A stretch of DNA of 41,020 nucleotides, taken from an uncultured Erysipelotrichaceae bacterium. Lineage in GTDB: Bacteria > Bacillota_I > Bacilli_A > RFN20 > CAG-826. The stretch is from contig CAMYZF010000003.1 in NCBI GenBank assembly GCA_947303755.1, positions 1 to 41,020 of the forward strand, written 5' to 3'. The notes below the pieces were generated by a model. That model searched no databases, had not been told where the DNA came from, and saw only the letters and a list, made by a program, of their open reading frames with translations. Shown here piece after piece: positions 1-8,033 of the stretch. The position numbers and the translations under genes were made by a program. Positions within the stretch are counted from its first letter, which is position 1. Every line of letters starts with the position of its first letter.

Positions 1-58
1 ATGAGCCTTTATTTTTGTCTAGAAATGTTGCACTTGAACGGTAAATTCACCTCTACTC

Positions 59-86
59 AAAAAAAGAGGACTAGGTCCTCTTTTAT
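59..86 (-). terminator. Intrinsic terminator downstream of rplT
   Basis: Minus strand AAGAGGACCTAGTCCTCTTTTTTT: self-complementary stem plus T run just after the rplT stop. Confidence 0.8.
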
Positions 87-436
87 TTTGCTTTCTTTGC
101 AACTGCCACTAAATCAGAGAATGCTTTTGGATCGTTGATTGCGAGTTCAGCAAGCATCTTACGATTAACTTTGACATTTGCTTTGTTAAGTCCATAAATG
201 AATCTGGAGTAGGAAATGTCGTTTGCTCTACAAGCGGCATTGATACGTTTGATCCATAATTTACGGAAATCGCTTTTGAGTTGTTTACGATCAATATAGG
301 AATATCTTAATGAACGTAAGACTTGTTCTTTAGCGGTTTTGAAGAGAAGGTGTTTACTACCGAAGTAGCCTTTGGCTCTCTTTAAGATTTTTTTGCGTCT
401 TGCGTGTGTAACAACGCTGTTTTTAACTCTAGCCAT
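83..436 (-). CDS. rplT: 50S ribosomal protein L20
   Basis: [29 protein letters not shown]...; SD AGGAGG; follows rpmI. Confidence 0.98.
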   Translation of the reverse strand: MARVKNSVVTHARRKKILKRAKGYFGSKHLLFKTAKEQVLRSLRYSYIDRKQLKSDFRKLWIKRINAACRANDISYSRFIYGLNKANVKVNRKMLAELAINDPKAFSDLVAVAKKAK

Positions 437-447
437 CGTTTAACCTC

Positions 448-639
448 CTATTGAATAAGGGTCTTCACTCTCTTGTAGTCACTATTGTGAACAAGTGAAG
501 CCTTTCTTAAATGTCTTTTTTGTTTTGTGGTCTTGCGTGGAGCAAGGTGTGATGTATAAGCACTATGTCTTTTGAGTTTACCAGAACCGGTAACTTTGAC
601 ACGTTTAGCAAGTGCTCTTTTGGTTTTCATTTTTGGCAT
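448..639 (-). CDS. rpmI: 50S ribosomal protein L35
   Basis: [24 protein letters not shown]...; between infC and rplT. Confidence 0.97.
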   Translation of the reverse strand: MPKMKTKRALAKRVKVTGSGKLKRHSAYTSHLAPRKTTKQKRHLRKASLVHNSDYKRVKTLIQ

Positions 640-651
640 GCTAATTTCCTC

Positions 652-1206
652 CTACTTTCTTTTTGCTGCTAAAACGGCATTAAGCCACTTTCCTTCCATG
701 AATGGAGCTTTTTCAACAGTGGCAATATCTTCTAAGGATTGGATAAATTTATTCATAACTTCCTCACCAACTTCGACGTGAGATAATTGACGACCACGAT
801 AGCGAACTCCAACTTTAACTTTGTTACCCTCTTCTAAGAATCGTCTAGCGGCTCTTGCTTTGGTATCAACATCATGTTGACCAATTTGAGGAGTTAATTG
901 AATTTCTTTGATTTCAATCGTGTGTTGTTTTTTCTTGTTCTCTTTAGCTTTCTTTTGTTGTTCGAAACGATATTTTCCATAGTTCATAATTTTACAAACT
1001 GGTGGATTGGCGTTTGGAGCGACACAAACTAAATCTAAATCAGATTGAACAGCAATGTCATAAGCGGCTTTGCTGGACATCTTGCCTAATTGTTCTCCGT
1101 TAGCCCCGATAAGAAGCACTTCTGGGAAACGAACTCTCTCATTAATGAGATCTTGGTTGGTTTTGTTAGGACGTTGTGGTCCTTGTTTAATTGGATAGTT
1201 CTTGAT
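652..1206 (-). CDS. infC: Translation initiation factor IF-3, probable ATC start at 1206 (the ORF-track GTG start at 1269 lies in the leader terminator)
   Basis: INERVRFPEVLLIGANGEQLG... IF-3 sequence; SD AAGGAGG at 1216-1222 lies 9 nt before in-frame ATC. Confidence 0.95.
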   Translation of the reverse strand: MKNYPIKQGPQRPNKTNQDLINERVRFPEVLLIGANGEQLGKMSSKAAYDIAVQSDLDLVCVAPNANPPVCKIMNYGKYRFEQQKKAKENKKKQHTIEIKEIQLTPQIGQHDVDTKARAARRFLEEGNKVKVGVRYRGRQLSHVEVGEEVMNKFIQSLEDIATVEKAPFMEGKWLNAVLAAKRK

Positions 1207-1375
1207 AAATGTTATCCTCCTTAGTAACAAAAACGGGCACGAAGTGCGCCCGTTTAGAAATAACTTCACTAGTTATCGTAGCATGTACCAATCGATTCAT
1301 CGATCTGGTGAGAAGCAAGGGCGCTCTTCTTTCTACGTTTTGCGAGAATAATTAAACTACACACGCTCACATATG
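1207..1375 (-). promoter_or_regulatory. infC operon promoter and L20-leader-like attenuator
   Basis: Minus strand TTGACA with a TAATTA-type -10, then a ~140-nt leader; AGCGCCC (around 1319-1325) can pair with GGGCGC of the terminator 5' arm (1246-1251). Confidence 0.7.
1229..1255 (-). terminator. Leader attenuator terminator of infC-rpmI-rplT
   Basis: Minus strand AACGGGCGCACTTCGTGCCCGTTTTTG hairpin plus T run, upstream of the infC SD. Confidence 0.85.
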
Positions 1376-1411
1376 TCAATAAAAGAAAATAAATATTTTC
1401 ACTAAGTTATA

Positions 1412-1439
1412 AAAAAGGCCTCACTTGGAGACCTTACAA
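1412..1439 (-). terminator. Intrinsic terminator after thrS
   Basis: Minus strand AAGGTCTCCAAGTGAGGCCTTTTTT hairpin. Confidence 0.8.
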
Positions 1440-1442
1440 AGT

Positions 1443-3170
1443 TTATTTGCTCACTTCTGGAAGAGCACGAGATTTAATCTCTTTAACAAGTTTATCAATG
1501 AACTGTTTGGTTGGAACATTGATTTGTTCTTGGCTTCCATAATGGCGGTACGTAACTGTTCCGGAATTCTTTTCGTTATCTCCAATAACTAAAGTATATG
1601 GGACTTTCTTAATTTGAGCGTTTCTCATGCGGTAACCAAGTTTCTCGCTGGCATTGACTAAGACCGCTCTAATTCCGGCGTCTTTGAGCTCCTTAACGAG
1701 CTTTTCAGAGTATTCTAATTGGAATTCATTATTGACTGGAAGAACATGAACTTGTTCTGGAGCCATCCAAAGTGGGAAAGCACCAGCAAAGTGTTCGGTG
1801 ATAACGCCAACAAATCTTTCGATTGATCCAAAGCAAGCGCGGTGAATCATAACTGGGCGAACTTTTTCACCTTTATCATCGATATATGTAACATCGAATC
1901 TTTCTGGTAAGTTCATATCGAGTTGAATAGTGCCGCACTGCCAAATTCGATTCATTGAATCGCGGACTTTAAAGTCGAGTTTTGGACCATAGAATGCACC
2001 ATCACCTGGATTGATCTTAAATTCTTTGCCAGTTTTGCGACAAACTTCTTCTAAGATTCTTTCGGATTCATTCCAAATCTTGATGTCTCCGATATAGCCT
2101 TCTTCTGGTCTAGTGGATAATTCAATCTTGTAATTTAGACCAAACATTGAATAAATTTCATCAAATAGTTTGATGATGGAAGTAATTTCTTCACCGATTT
2201 GGTCTGGTCTAACGAATGTGTGTGCATCATCTTGAGTGAAGGAGCGAACACGGAATAAGCCGTTGAGTGCGCCACTAGCTTCATGACGATGGACATGACC
2301 AAGTTCGGCATAGCGAAGTGGAAGTTCGCGGTACGAATGTAAATCATTCTTATAGCAAAGAATTGCACCTGGGCAGTTCATTGGCTTAATAGCGAATTCA
2401 TCTTCATCAACCATAGTGATATACATGTTGTCTTTGTAGTGATCCCAGTGACCAGAGGTTAACCATAATTCTTTGGATAACATAATTGGGGTATCTACGA
2501 GCATGTAATTATATCTAGCGTGAACTTCTTTCCACATATTTTCAATTTGGGTTCTAACAATCATGCCGTTTGGAAGCCAGAATGGAAGTCCTGGACCGTA
2601 ATCTGAAAGCATGAATAAACCTAATTGTTTACCTAAAATGCGGTGGTCTCTTTTCTTTCTTTCTTCAAGAATGCGGAGATGTTCTTCAAGACCTTCTTTG
2701 GTTTCAAAAGAAGTACCGTAGATTCTAACGAGTTGTTTGTTCTTAGAATCTCCTCTCCAATACGCACCCGCTATGGAAAGAAGTTTAAAGTTTTTAATTA
2801 GGCCAGTTCTTTCAACGTGTGGACCGGCACAGAGGTCGAACCATTTGCCTTGTTTATAAATTGTGATTGTGCCTTCAATACCTTTAATTAATTCAACTTT
2901 GTATTCGTTATCTTTGAATAATTCTAAGGCTTTTTCTTTAGAAACTTCTTCTCTAACGATTGGTTCGTTTCTAGAAGCGATACGATGCATTTCCTTTTCA
3001 ATCTTTGGAAGATCAGCTTCGGTGATGGGAGTTGGGAAATCGATGTCGTAGTAAAAACCTTCTTCAATTGAAGGACCATAACCGAATTTCGCACCTGGAT
3101 AAAGGTTAGAAATTGCTTCTGCCATAAGATGGCTTGTTGAGTGATTTAATGTGTGGAAATCTAGAGCCAT
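1443..3170 (-). CDS. thrS: Threonine--tRNA ligase lacking the N-terminal TGS domain
   Basis: Protein begins near the HSTSHLMAEAI editing-domain motif; class II motifs and anticodon-binding domain present; SD GGAGGT; T-box upstream. Confidence 0.97.
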   Translation of the reverse strand: MALDFHTLNHSTSHLMAEAISNLYPGAKFGYGPSIEEGFYYDIDFPTPITEADLPKIEKEMHRIASRNEPIVREEVSKEKALELFKDNEYKVELIKGIEGTITIYKQGKWFDLCAGPHVERTGLIKNFKLLSIAGAYWRGDSKNKQLVRIYGTSFETKEGLEEHLRILEERKKRDHRILGKQLGLFMLSDYGPGLPFWLPNGMIVRTQIENMWKEVHARYNYMLVDTPIMLSKELWLTSGHWDHYKDNMYITMVDEDEFAIKPMNCPGAILCYKNDLHSYRELPLRYAELGHVHRHEASGALNGLFRVRSFTQDDAHTFVRPDQIGEEITSIIKLFDEIYSMFGLNYKIELSTRPEEGYIGDIKIWNESERILEEVCRKTGKEFKINPGDGAFYGPKLDFKVRDSMNRIWQCGTIQLDMNLPERFDVTYIDDKGEKVRPVMIHRACFGSIERFVGVITEHFAGAFPLWMAPEQVHVLPVNNEFQLEYSEKLVKELKDAGIRAVLVNASEKLGYRMRNAQIKKVPYTLVIGDNEKNSGTVTYRHYGSQEQINVPTKQFIDKLVKEIKSRALPEVSK

Positions 3171-3189
3171 ATTTTACCTCCTAAAATAA

Positions 3190-3412
3190 ATAAAAACGTC
3201 CCACATAAGGACGCTACTAACGCGGTACCACCTTAATTTATAGTACAAGTACTATACTCTCTATCCTTTTAACGCAAGGTTACGTCTAAATTGGTTTTTA
3301 GAAGCTCAGAAGTGGTATCGAGGATGATCTCTTAGGAATTTTTCAGCTACCATTCCCTCTCTAAAAGAGACCTTTTCTTCGACGTGTCTTCGTCGACGCT
3401 AAAATTAGTATA
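3190..3412 (-). promoter_or_regulatory. T-box riboswitch (Thr, specifier ACC) for thrS
   Basis: Minus strand AAGGTGGTACCGCG T-box core; specifier ACC at 3314-3316 in GATACCACTTCTGAGC; terminator GCGTCC-loop-GGACGTTTTT; promoter TTGATT-16-TATACT (3429-3434/3407-3412). Confidence 0.93.
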
Positions 3413-3439
3413 ATCTATTAGTTTGATAAATCAAATAAT

Positions 3440-4276
3440 TTATTTATTCTTCTGTTGAAATGCGTACACAGCAGAGCCGATTAAGCCAGCTTGTTCATTG
3501 AAATGACATTCCTCGATTCTTACATCTGGGAAAGACGCTTTTAAATCATCAAAGAACCATTTCTTCGCTTTCATAAAGCCACCTGTCACGACGAAGATAT
3601 CTGGACAATATGAATCGTTCATTAGTTTGAAGTAGGATTTAATGATATATTTCCATTCGTTTAATAAGTTGATGGCGTCTTTATCGCCTGCTTCAACTTT
3701 CTCAAATAATTCTTTTCCAGATTTGATTGGAGAGTTGTTTAGCTTTGCTAATTTAGCGATATTGTGACCGCCAGCGATTTCAAATTCTTGATATCCATCT
3801 TTGTATTTAAACAAAGTGTGACCGACTTCAGTTAAGTAATCTTGAATCTCTTCGTTTACACATAATGAGCCACCTAAACCAGTGGAAATAGTGACGAAGA
3901 AAACGCGTTCAAATTCCTTGCCTCTTCCTAAGGCTGCTTCAGCGATGCAGGCCATTTGAGCGTCATTACGTAAATATGAATCTAGATTATATTTTTCTTT
4001 AATTATTTTACCGAATTCGATATCGGAAATTCCAACGTTTGGAAGGATGATAATTTTACCTGTTTTTGGATCGACAACTCCAGGCACTCCTGCTCCCATA
4101 GCGATAACATTATCAAGTGGAAATTCATCAACGATTGATAAAGCTTGTTTTAAAAATGCTTCTTTATCATTAACTGGAGTCGGCTTAATGACACATTTTT
4201 CAATCTCAAAATTCTCGTTAACTAGAGCGAGCCTCATGTTTGTGCCACCGATATCAAATGCGAGAACTTTATTCAT
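3440..4276 (-). CDS. ROK-family sugar kinase (glucokinase-like)
   Basis: MNKVLAFDIGGTNMRLALV N-terminus and ROK fold motifs; the canonical Zn-binding CxCGxxGCxE is absent. Confidence 0.85.
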   Translation of the reverse strand: MNKVLAFDIGGTNMRLALVNENFEIEKCVIKPTPVNDKEAFLKQALSIVDEFPLDNVIAMGAGVPGVVDPKTGKIIILPNVGISDIEFGKIIKEKYNLDSYLRNDAQMACIAEAALGRGKEFERVFFVTISTGLGGSLCVNEEIQDYLTEVGHTLFKYKDGYQEFEIAGGHNIAKLAKLNNSPIKSGKELFEKVEAGDKDAINLLNEWKYIIKSYFKLMNDSYCPDIFVVTGGFMKAKKWFFDDLKASFPDVRIEECHFNEQAGLIGSAVYAFQQKNK

Positions 4277-4288
4277 AAACAGTAAATT

Positions 4289-4429
4289 TGTGGAAAGCTT
4301 GTGGATAACTACAATTATTATCAAAAAAACTACGATAAAATGCTACACAATTTATTAAAAATTGAATGGGAGTAATCCACAAAATCACCAAAAGGCTCGA
4401 TTTCATCGAATTTTTCTGTTTTACTCACA
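4289..4429. promoter_or_regulatory. Cluster of DnaA-box-like 9-mers upstream of dnaB-dnaI
   Basis: TGTGGATAA (4300-4308, exact complement of TTATCCACA), TGTGGAAAG (4289-4297), TAATCCACA (4373-4381), TTACTCACA (4421-4429). Confidence 0.5.
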
Positions 4430-4458
4430 TAGTGAGAGTGATAAACTAGTGAGCAATT

Positions 4459-5748
4459 ATGGGATACATGATGCAGTCGGATTTTTATGAGATAAGGTTA
4501 GCCTCAATCGTCTCTAACGTCGATAAGGATGTTTTGGTCGAACTTTATCAACCAATCATTGGAGCAAATGCAACGATTCTTTATCTCACCCTTTTAAAAC
4601 AAAAAAGGAATGAAGATGATGAAATCACCTATGCCGCACAAGATTTACTCAATTTAATGCAACTTGATCCTAACGCTGTTTTAAGCGCTAGACATTTCTT
4701 AGAGGCGGTTGGTTTGATGCGTTCATATATGAAACAATCCGATTCAGGACGTTATTTCATCTATGTTTTATACGCTCCAAAATCTCCAAAAGATTTCTTT
4801 GATGATGTTTTATTTAAAGGTTTACTCATTCAATCTATCGGTGAAAAGCAAGCTAAACGTTTAGCCTTCAACTATAAAGTTAATCTTGTTGTGGAAGAAG
4901 AGTTTAAAGAGATAAGTGCATCATTCGTTGACGTGTACCATCCAGATTATGATGATCCTTCCTTTAGGAAGAGTTTTGGAAATGACATTCTTGGCCGCGA
5001 TCCTGGTCGAGTTCAAATTAAATTCAACGAGGACTTATTCTTCAAATATGTTGAGGAAAATTCTCAGATAAGAACTAGTGCATTCACAAAAAAGGACTTA
5101 AAAGAAATTACTCGATTAGCCACTCTATTCGGTTTAGATGAAAGACAAATGGCAATCATCGTAATTGATGAATATAATCCAAACGATCTTCCACATCTTA
5201 ACTTCGACCGCGTTAAATACCGCGCTGAAGAAGAAATTAAATTCAAATTAGTGGAATCTAAGCCTAGAAACACTAGAAGTGATATTAAAGGCGATACCGT
5301 TCTTCAACAAAAGATTAAAAGAATGGAGGAAATTGCGCCTTCAAAATATCTCTCCTTGTTATTAAATAACACCCCACCTTCAATGACTGACTTAAATACG
5401 TTAAATAAGTTATCGGTGGGATACAAGTTAGGAAATGGATTAATTAACGTCATCGTCGATTATGTAATGGAGAAAAATAACAACATTCTCACGTACACAT
5501 TCTGCGATAAGGTTGCTTCGATTCTTGTTTCAAAGAATGTTGAAACAGTCCTTGATGCGATGAACGAACTTAATAAGCTATCCAAATCTGAGAAGGAAAA
5601 GAAAACTTCTAAACCAAGATCAACTTTCGTTGATAAGGAAGAACCTGTTAAAGAGGTAAAGGTCGAAGAAAAGAAAGAAATTATCTCAGATGAAGAAATG
5701 GACGAATTATTCGCATCGTTAAAAACTAAGAAAAAAGGAGGCAAATAA
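4459..5748 (+). CDS. dnaB: Replication initiation and membrane attachment protein DnaB (Firmicutes type)
   Basis: DnaB-like sequence; directly followed by dnaI. Confidence 0.85.
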   Translation: MGYMMQSDFYEIRLASIVSNVDKDVLVELYQPIIGANATILYLTLLKQKRNEDDEITYAAQDLLNLMQLDPNAVLSARHFLEAVGLMRSYMKQSDSGRYFIYVLYAPKSPKDFFDDVLFKGLLIQSIGEKQAKRLAFNYKVNLVVEEEFKEISASFVDVYHPDYDDPSFRKSFGNDILGRDPGRVQIKFNEDLFFKYVEENSQIRTSAFTKKDLKEITRLATLFGLDERQMAIIVIDEYNPNDLPHLNFDRVKYRAEEEIKFKLVESKPRNTRSDIKGDTVLQQKIKRMEEIAPSKYLSLLLNNTPPSMTDLNTLNKLSVGYKLGNGLINVIVDYVMEKNNNILTYTFCDKVASILVSKNVETVLDAMNELNKLSKSEKEKKTSKPRSTFVDKEEPVKEVKVEEKKEIISDEEMDELFASLKTKKKGGK

Positions 5749-5750
5749 AA

Positions 5751-6674
5751 ATGACTCTTCAAGAAGTAAATGACTTTTCAATTAAAGACATTGTTAATGA
5801 AGAAGTGGACATGAAGTCCTATATCAACAAGCTCGTCAAAGAACTTCGTGATGATATCGAAGTTTATGAAAGACTTAAGAGCTTTAATTTAACAATGGGC
5901 GAAGTCAAAGAAAATATCGGCAAATTAACCGATTATCGTGAAGATTACAATTATTGTAAAGCCTGTCCAGGAATCGCGAAATGCGCTAAAAAGACCCCAC
6001 ACATTTCAATGTATGTTGTAAAAGAAGGTAATTTTATCGCGGTGAAGTATGAACCATGCCATAAAATCATGGAGCAAATTAAGATCGATTCTAGATACTT
6101 GCTAGCAGACTTCCCTGATGAATGGAAATCTGTTTCATTCTCCACGGTTGATAGAAGTATCAATCGTAGACCAGCCATTAAGAAAATCGTCGAAATCATC
6201 AAAGATGATTCTTCTAGTTGGGTATTCATTAAGGGTAATCACAAAGTTGGCAAATCCTTCTTCTTAGTAGCTGCCGCAAATGAATTTATCGCTCAAACAA
6301 ATCAACAAGTTGCAGTTATCAATGCCCGTAAACGTTTTAAAGAATTATCTGATTTAAGTATTTCTAATCCAACTGAGTTCTCTAAGAACGTTGTTGCCTT
6401 ATCTAATGTTGGTTTATTAGTTATTGATGATTTTGGCGATGAATACAAAAACGAATACATTCGTGATCAAATCTTAATGCCAATTCTTCTAGAAAGAGAA
6501 CATCAAAATAAAACCACTTTCTTCTCTTCCAACTATTCTATTAAAGAAATTCAACAACTTTATAGTGTTGGAAAAAACGGTGGTGAAATTAGGGCTAAAC
6601 AACTCGCCAATGTTTTAGAAGAGATGTGCGGCAAAGAATTTGATTTTACCGGAGCGTCTATCTACAAAAAGTAG
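5751..6674 (+). CDS. dnaI: Primosomal helicase loader DnaI
   Basis: N-terminal CxxC...C zinc motif, Walker A GNHKVGKS, Walker B LLVIDDFG; adjacent to dnaB. Confidence 0.93.
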   Translation: MTLQEVNDFSIKDIVNEEVDMKSYINKLVKELRDDIEVYERLKSFNLTMGEVKENIGKLTDYREDYNYCKACPGIAKCAKKTPHISMYVVKEGNFIAVKYEPCHKIMEQIKIDSRYLLADFPDEWKSVSFSTVDRSINRRPAIKKIVEIIKDDSSSWVFIKGNHKVGKSFFLVAAANEFIAQTNQQVAVINARKRFKELSDLSISNPTEFSKNVVALSNVGLLVIDDFGDEYKNEYIRDQILMPILLEREHQNKTTFFSSNYSIKEIQQLYSVGKNGGEIRAKQLANVLEEMCGKEFDFTGASIYKK

Positions 6675-8031
6675 ATTTAATATTTTCCTCTAAAGAAGCA
6701 ACTCCATCGTTATTAACGATCACATGGGTTGCTTTTTTCTTGTTCTCTAGATCGTAATCCTTATTAATAAGTAATGTTTCGTTATAGTTTTTATCACGTT
6801 TTTCTAAACGTTTCTTTCTATTTTCTAAAGAAGAATCGACATAAATTATTTTGTCAGCGAAATCATCTAAGTGAGATTCAAATAGAAGTGGAACTTCCAT
6901 CGCTACTTTCGTTTTTGCTTTTTTAATTCTATTTATAATGACATCACTAACAAGGGGGTGAACATATTTTTCTAAACGTCTCTTTTTATTAGGGTTATTT
7001 AAAAGATACTTTCTTAAATAATCTCTATCGATATCTCCGTTTTTGATAACTAATTCAGGAACAATCTTTCTAATGCCGTCTTGAATTTTTTTATCTTTAT
7101 ATAGTTCGTGAGTGATTACATCGGCATCTAAACATTCATATCCAAGTTTTTCAAAAACATTTAAAACAGCGGATTTGCCTGATCCAATTGGGCCAGTAAT
7201 TGCGATAACTTCTTGGATGGTAGGATTTCTTTGACATTTTGGGCAATATGTTGTGCCGCGACCGCCCACAAAAATCTTGCGTAGATGATGGCCACATCTT
7301 ACACAGGTTCCATCTTTCTTTCCATAGACTTTAAGAGAGACCTGGAAATTACCAGAAACACCTTCTTTTGGATGATAGGATTTAATGGTGCTTCCACCTT
7401 GTTCAATAGCCTTTGTTAAGATTTCTCTTGAGGCTTCAAGGATATGGCTACAATCACAAAGATTTACGGTTTTTGCAGGGGTTTCTGGATGAATTCGACA
7501 TTCAAAAAGCACCTCATCTACATAGATATTCCCTAGTCCTGACATGATGCTTTGGTCCAATAAAGCAGTCTTAATGGGAATAGATTTATTCTTAAAGTGA
7601 TCGAGTAAATATTTAGGATCCTTTAACTTAAATGGATCAGGACCAACTTTTGAAAGTGGTTCTTCTTCCATATATTTGTCCTCTGAACTTACTTTTAAAA
7701 TACCGAATTTACGGACGTCGTTATAGACAAGTGATGTTTTATCGCTAAAAGTTAATGACGCGATATCATGTTTTTGATATTTTTCATCTTTATTTCTTAA
7801 GAAATATTTACCTTCCATTCTTAGATGTGAGATAAGAATCTTTTTATTTGAGAAATGGAAGATGATGAATTTGCCGATTTGTTCAAAGCTTTCGATTTTG
7901 CAATTAATTAAATCATTTAGATTTCCTTCGACATTTTTCGCTCTTAAAACATCTACACTAGTGACAGTTTTTCCAAGTGTGAACTCTTTTAGCGTTTCAA
8001 TAACGGTATGTACTTCTGGAAATTCAGGCAT
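6658..8031 (-). CDS. MutM (Fpg) - CoaE (dephospho-CoA kinase) fusion protein
   Basis: MPEFPEVHTVIETL and zinc finger CVRCG...CPKC, continuing in frame into VIAITGPIGSGKSAV P-loop kinase. Confidence 0.93.
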   Translation of the reverse strand: MPEFPEVHTVIETLKEFTLGKTVTSVDVLRAKNVEGNLNDLINCKIESFEQIGKFIIFHFSNKKILISHLRMEGKYFLRNKDEKYQKHDIASLTFSDKTSLVYNDVRKFGILKVSSEDKYMEEEPLSKVGPDPFKLKDPKYLLDHFKNKSIPIKTALLDQSIMSGLGNIYVDEVLFECRIHPETPAKTVNLCDCSHILEASREILTKAIEQGGSTIKSYHPKEGVSGNFQVSLKVYGKKDGTCVRCGHHLRKIFVGGRGTTYCPKCQRNPTIQEVIAITGPIGSGKSAVLNVFEKLGYECLDADVITHELYKDKKIQDGIRKIVPELVIKNGDIDRDYLRKYLLNNPNKKRRLEKYVHPLVSDVIINRIKKAKTKVAMEVPLLFESHLDDFADKIIYVDSSLENRKKRLEKRDKNYNETLLINKDYDLENKKKATHVIVNNDGVASLEENIKSTFCR

Positions 8032-8033
8032 AA

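Noticed and set aside
4047-4358. 103-aa plus-strand ORF opposite the ROK kinase
   Set aside because: Antisense shadow; overlaps the kinase start and the DnaA-like boxes
5460-5762. 100-aa Ser/Phe-rich minus-strand ORF opposite dnaB
   Set aside because: Composition mirrors the Lys/Glu-rich dnaB tail; antisense artefact
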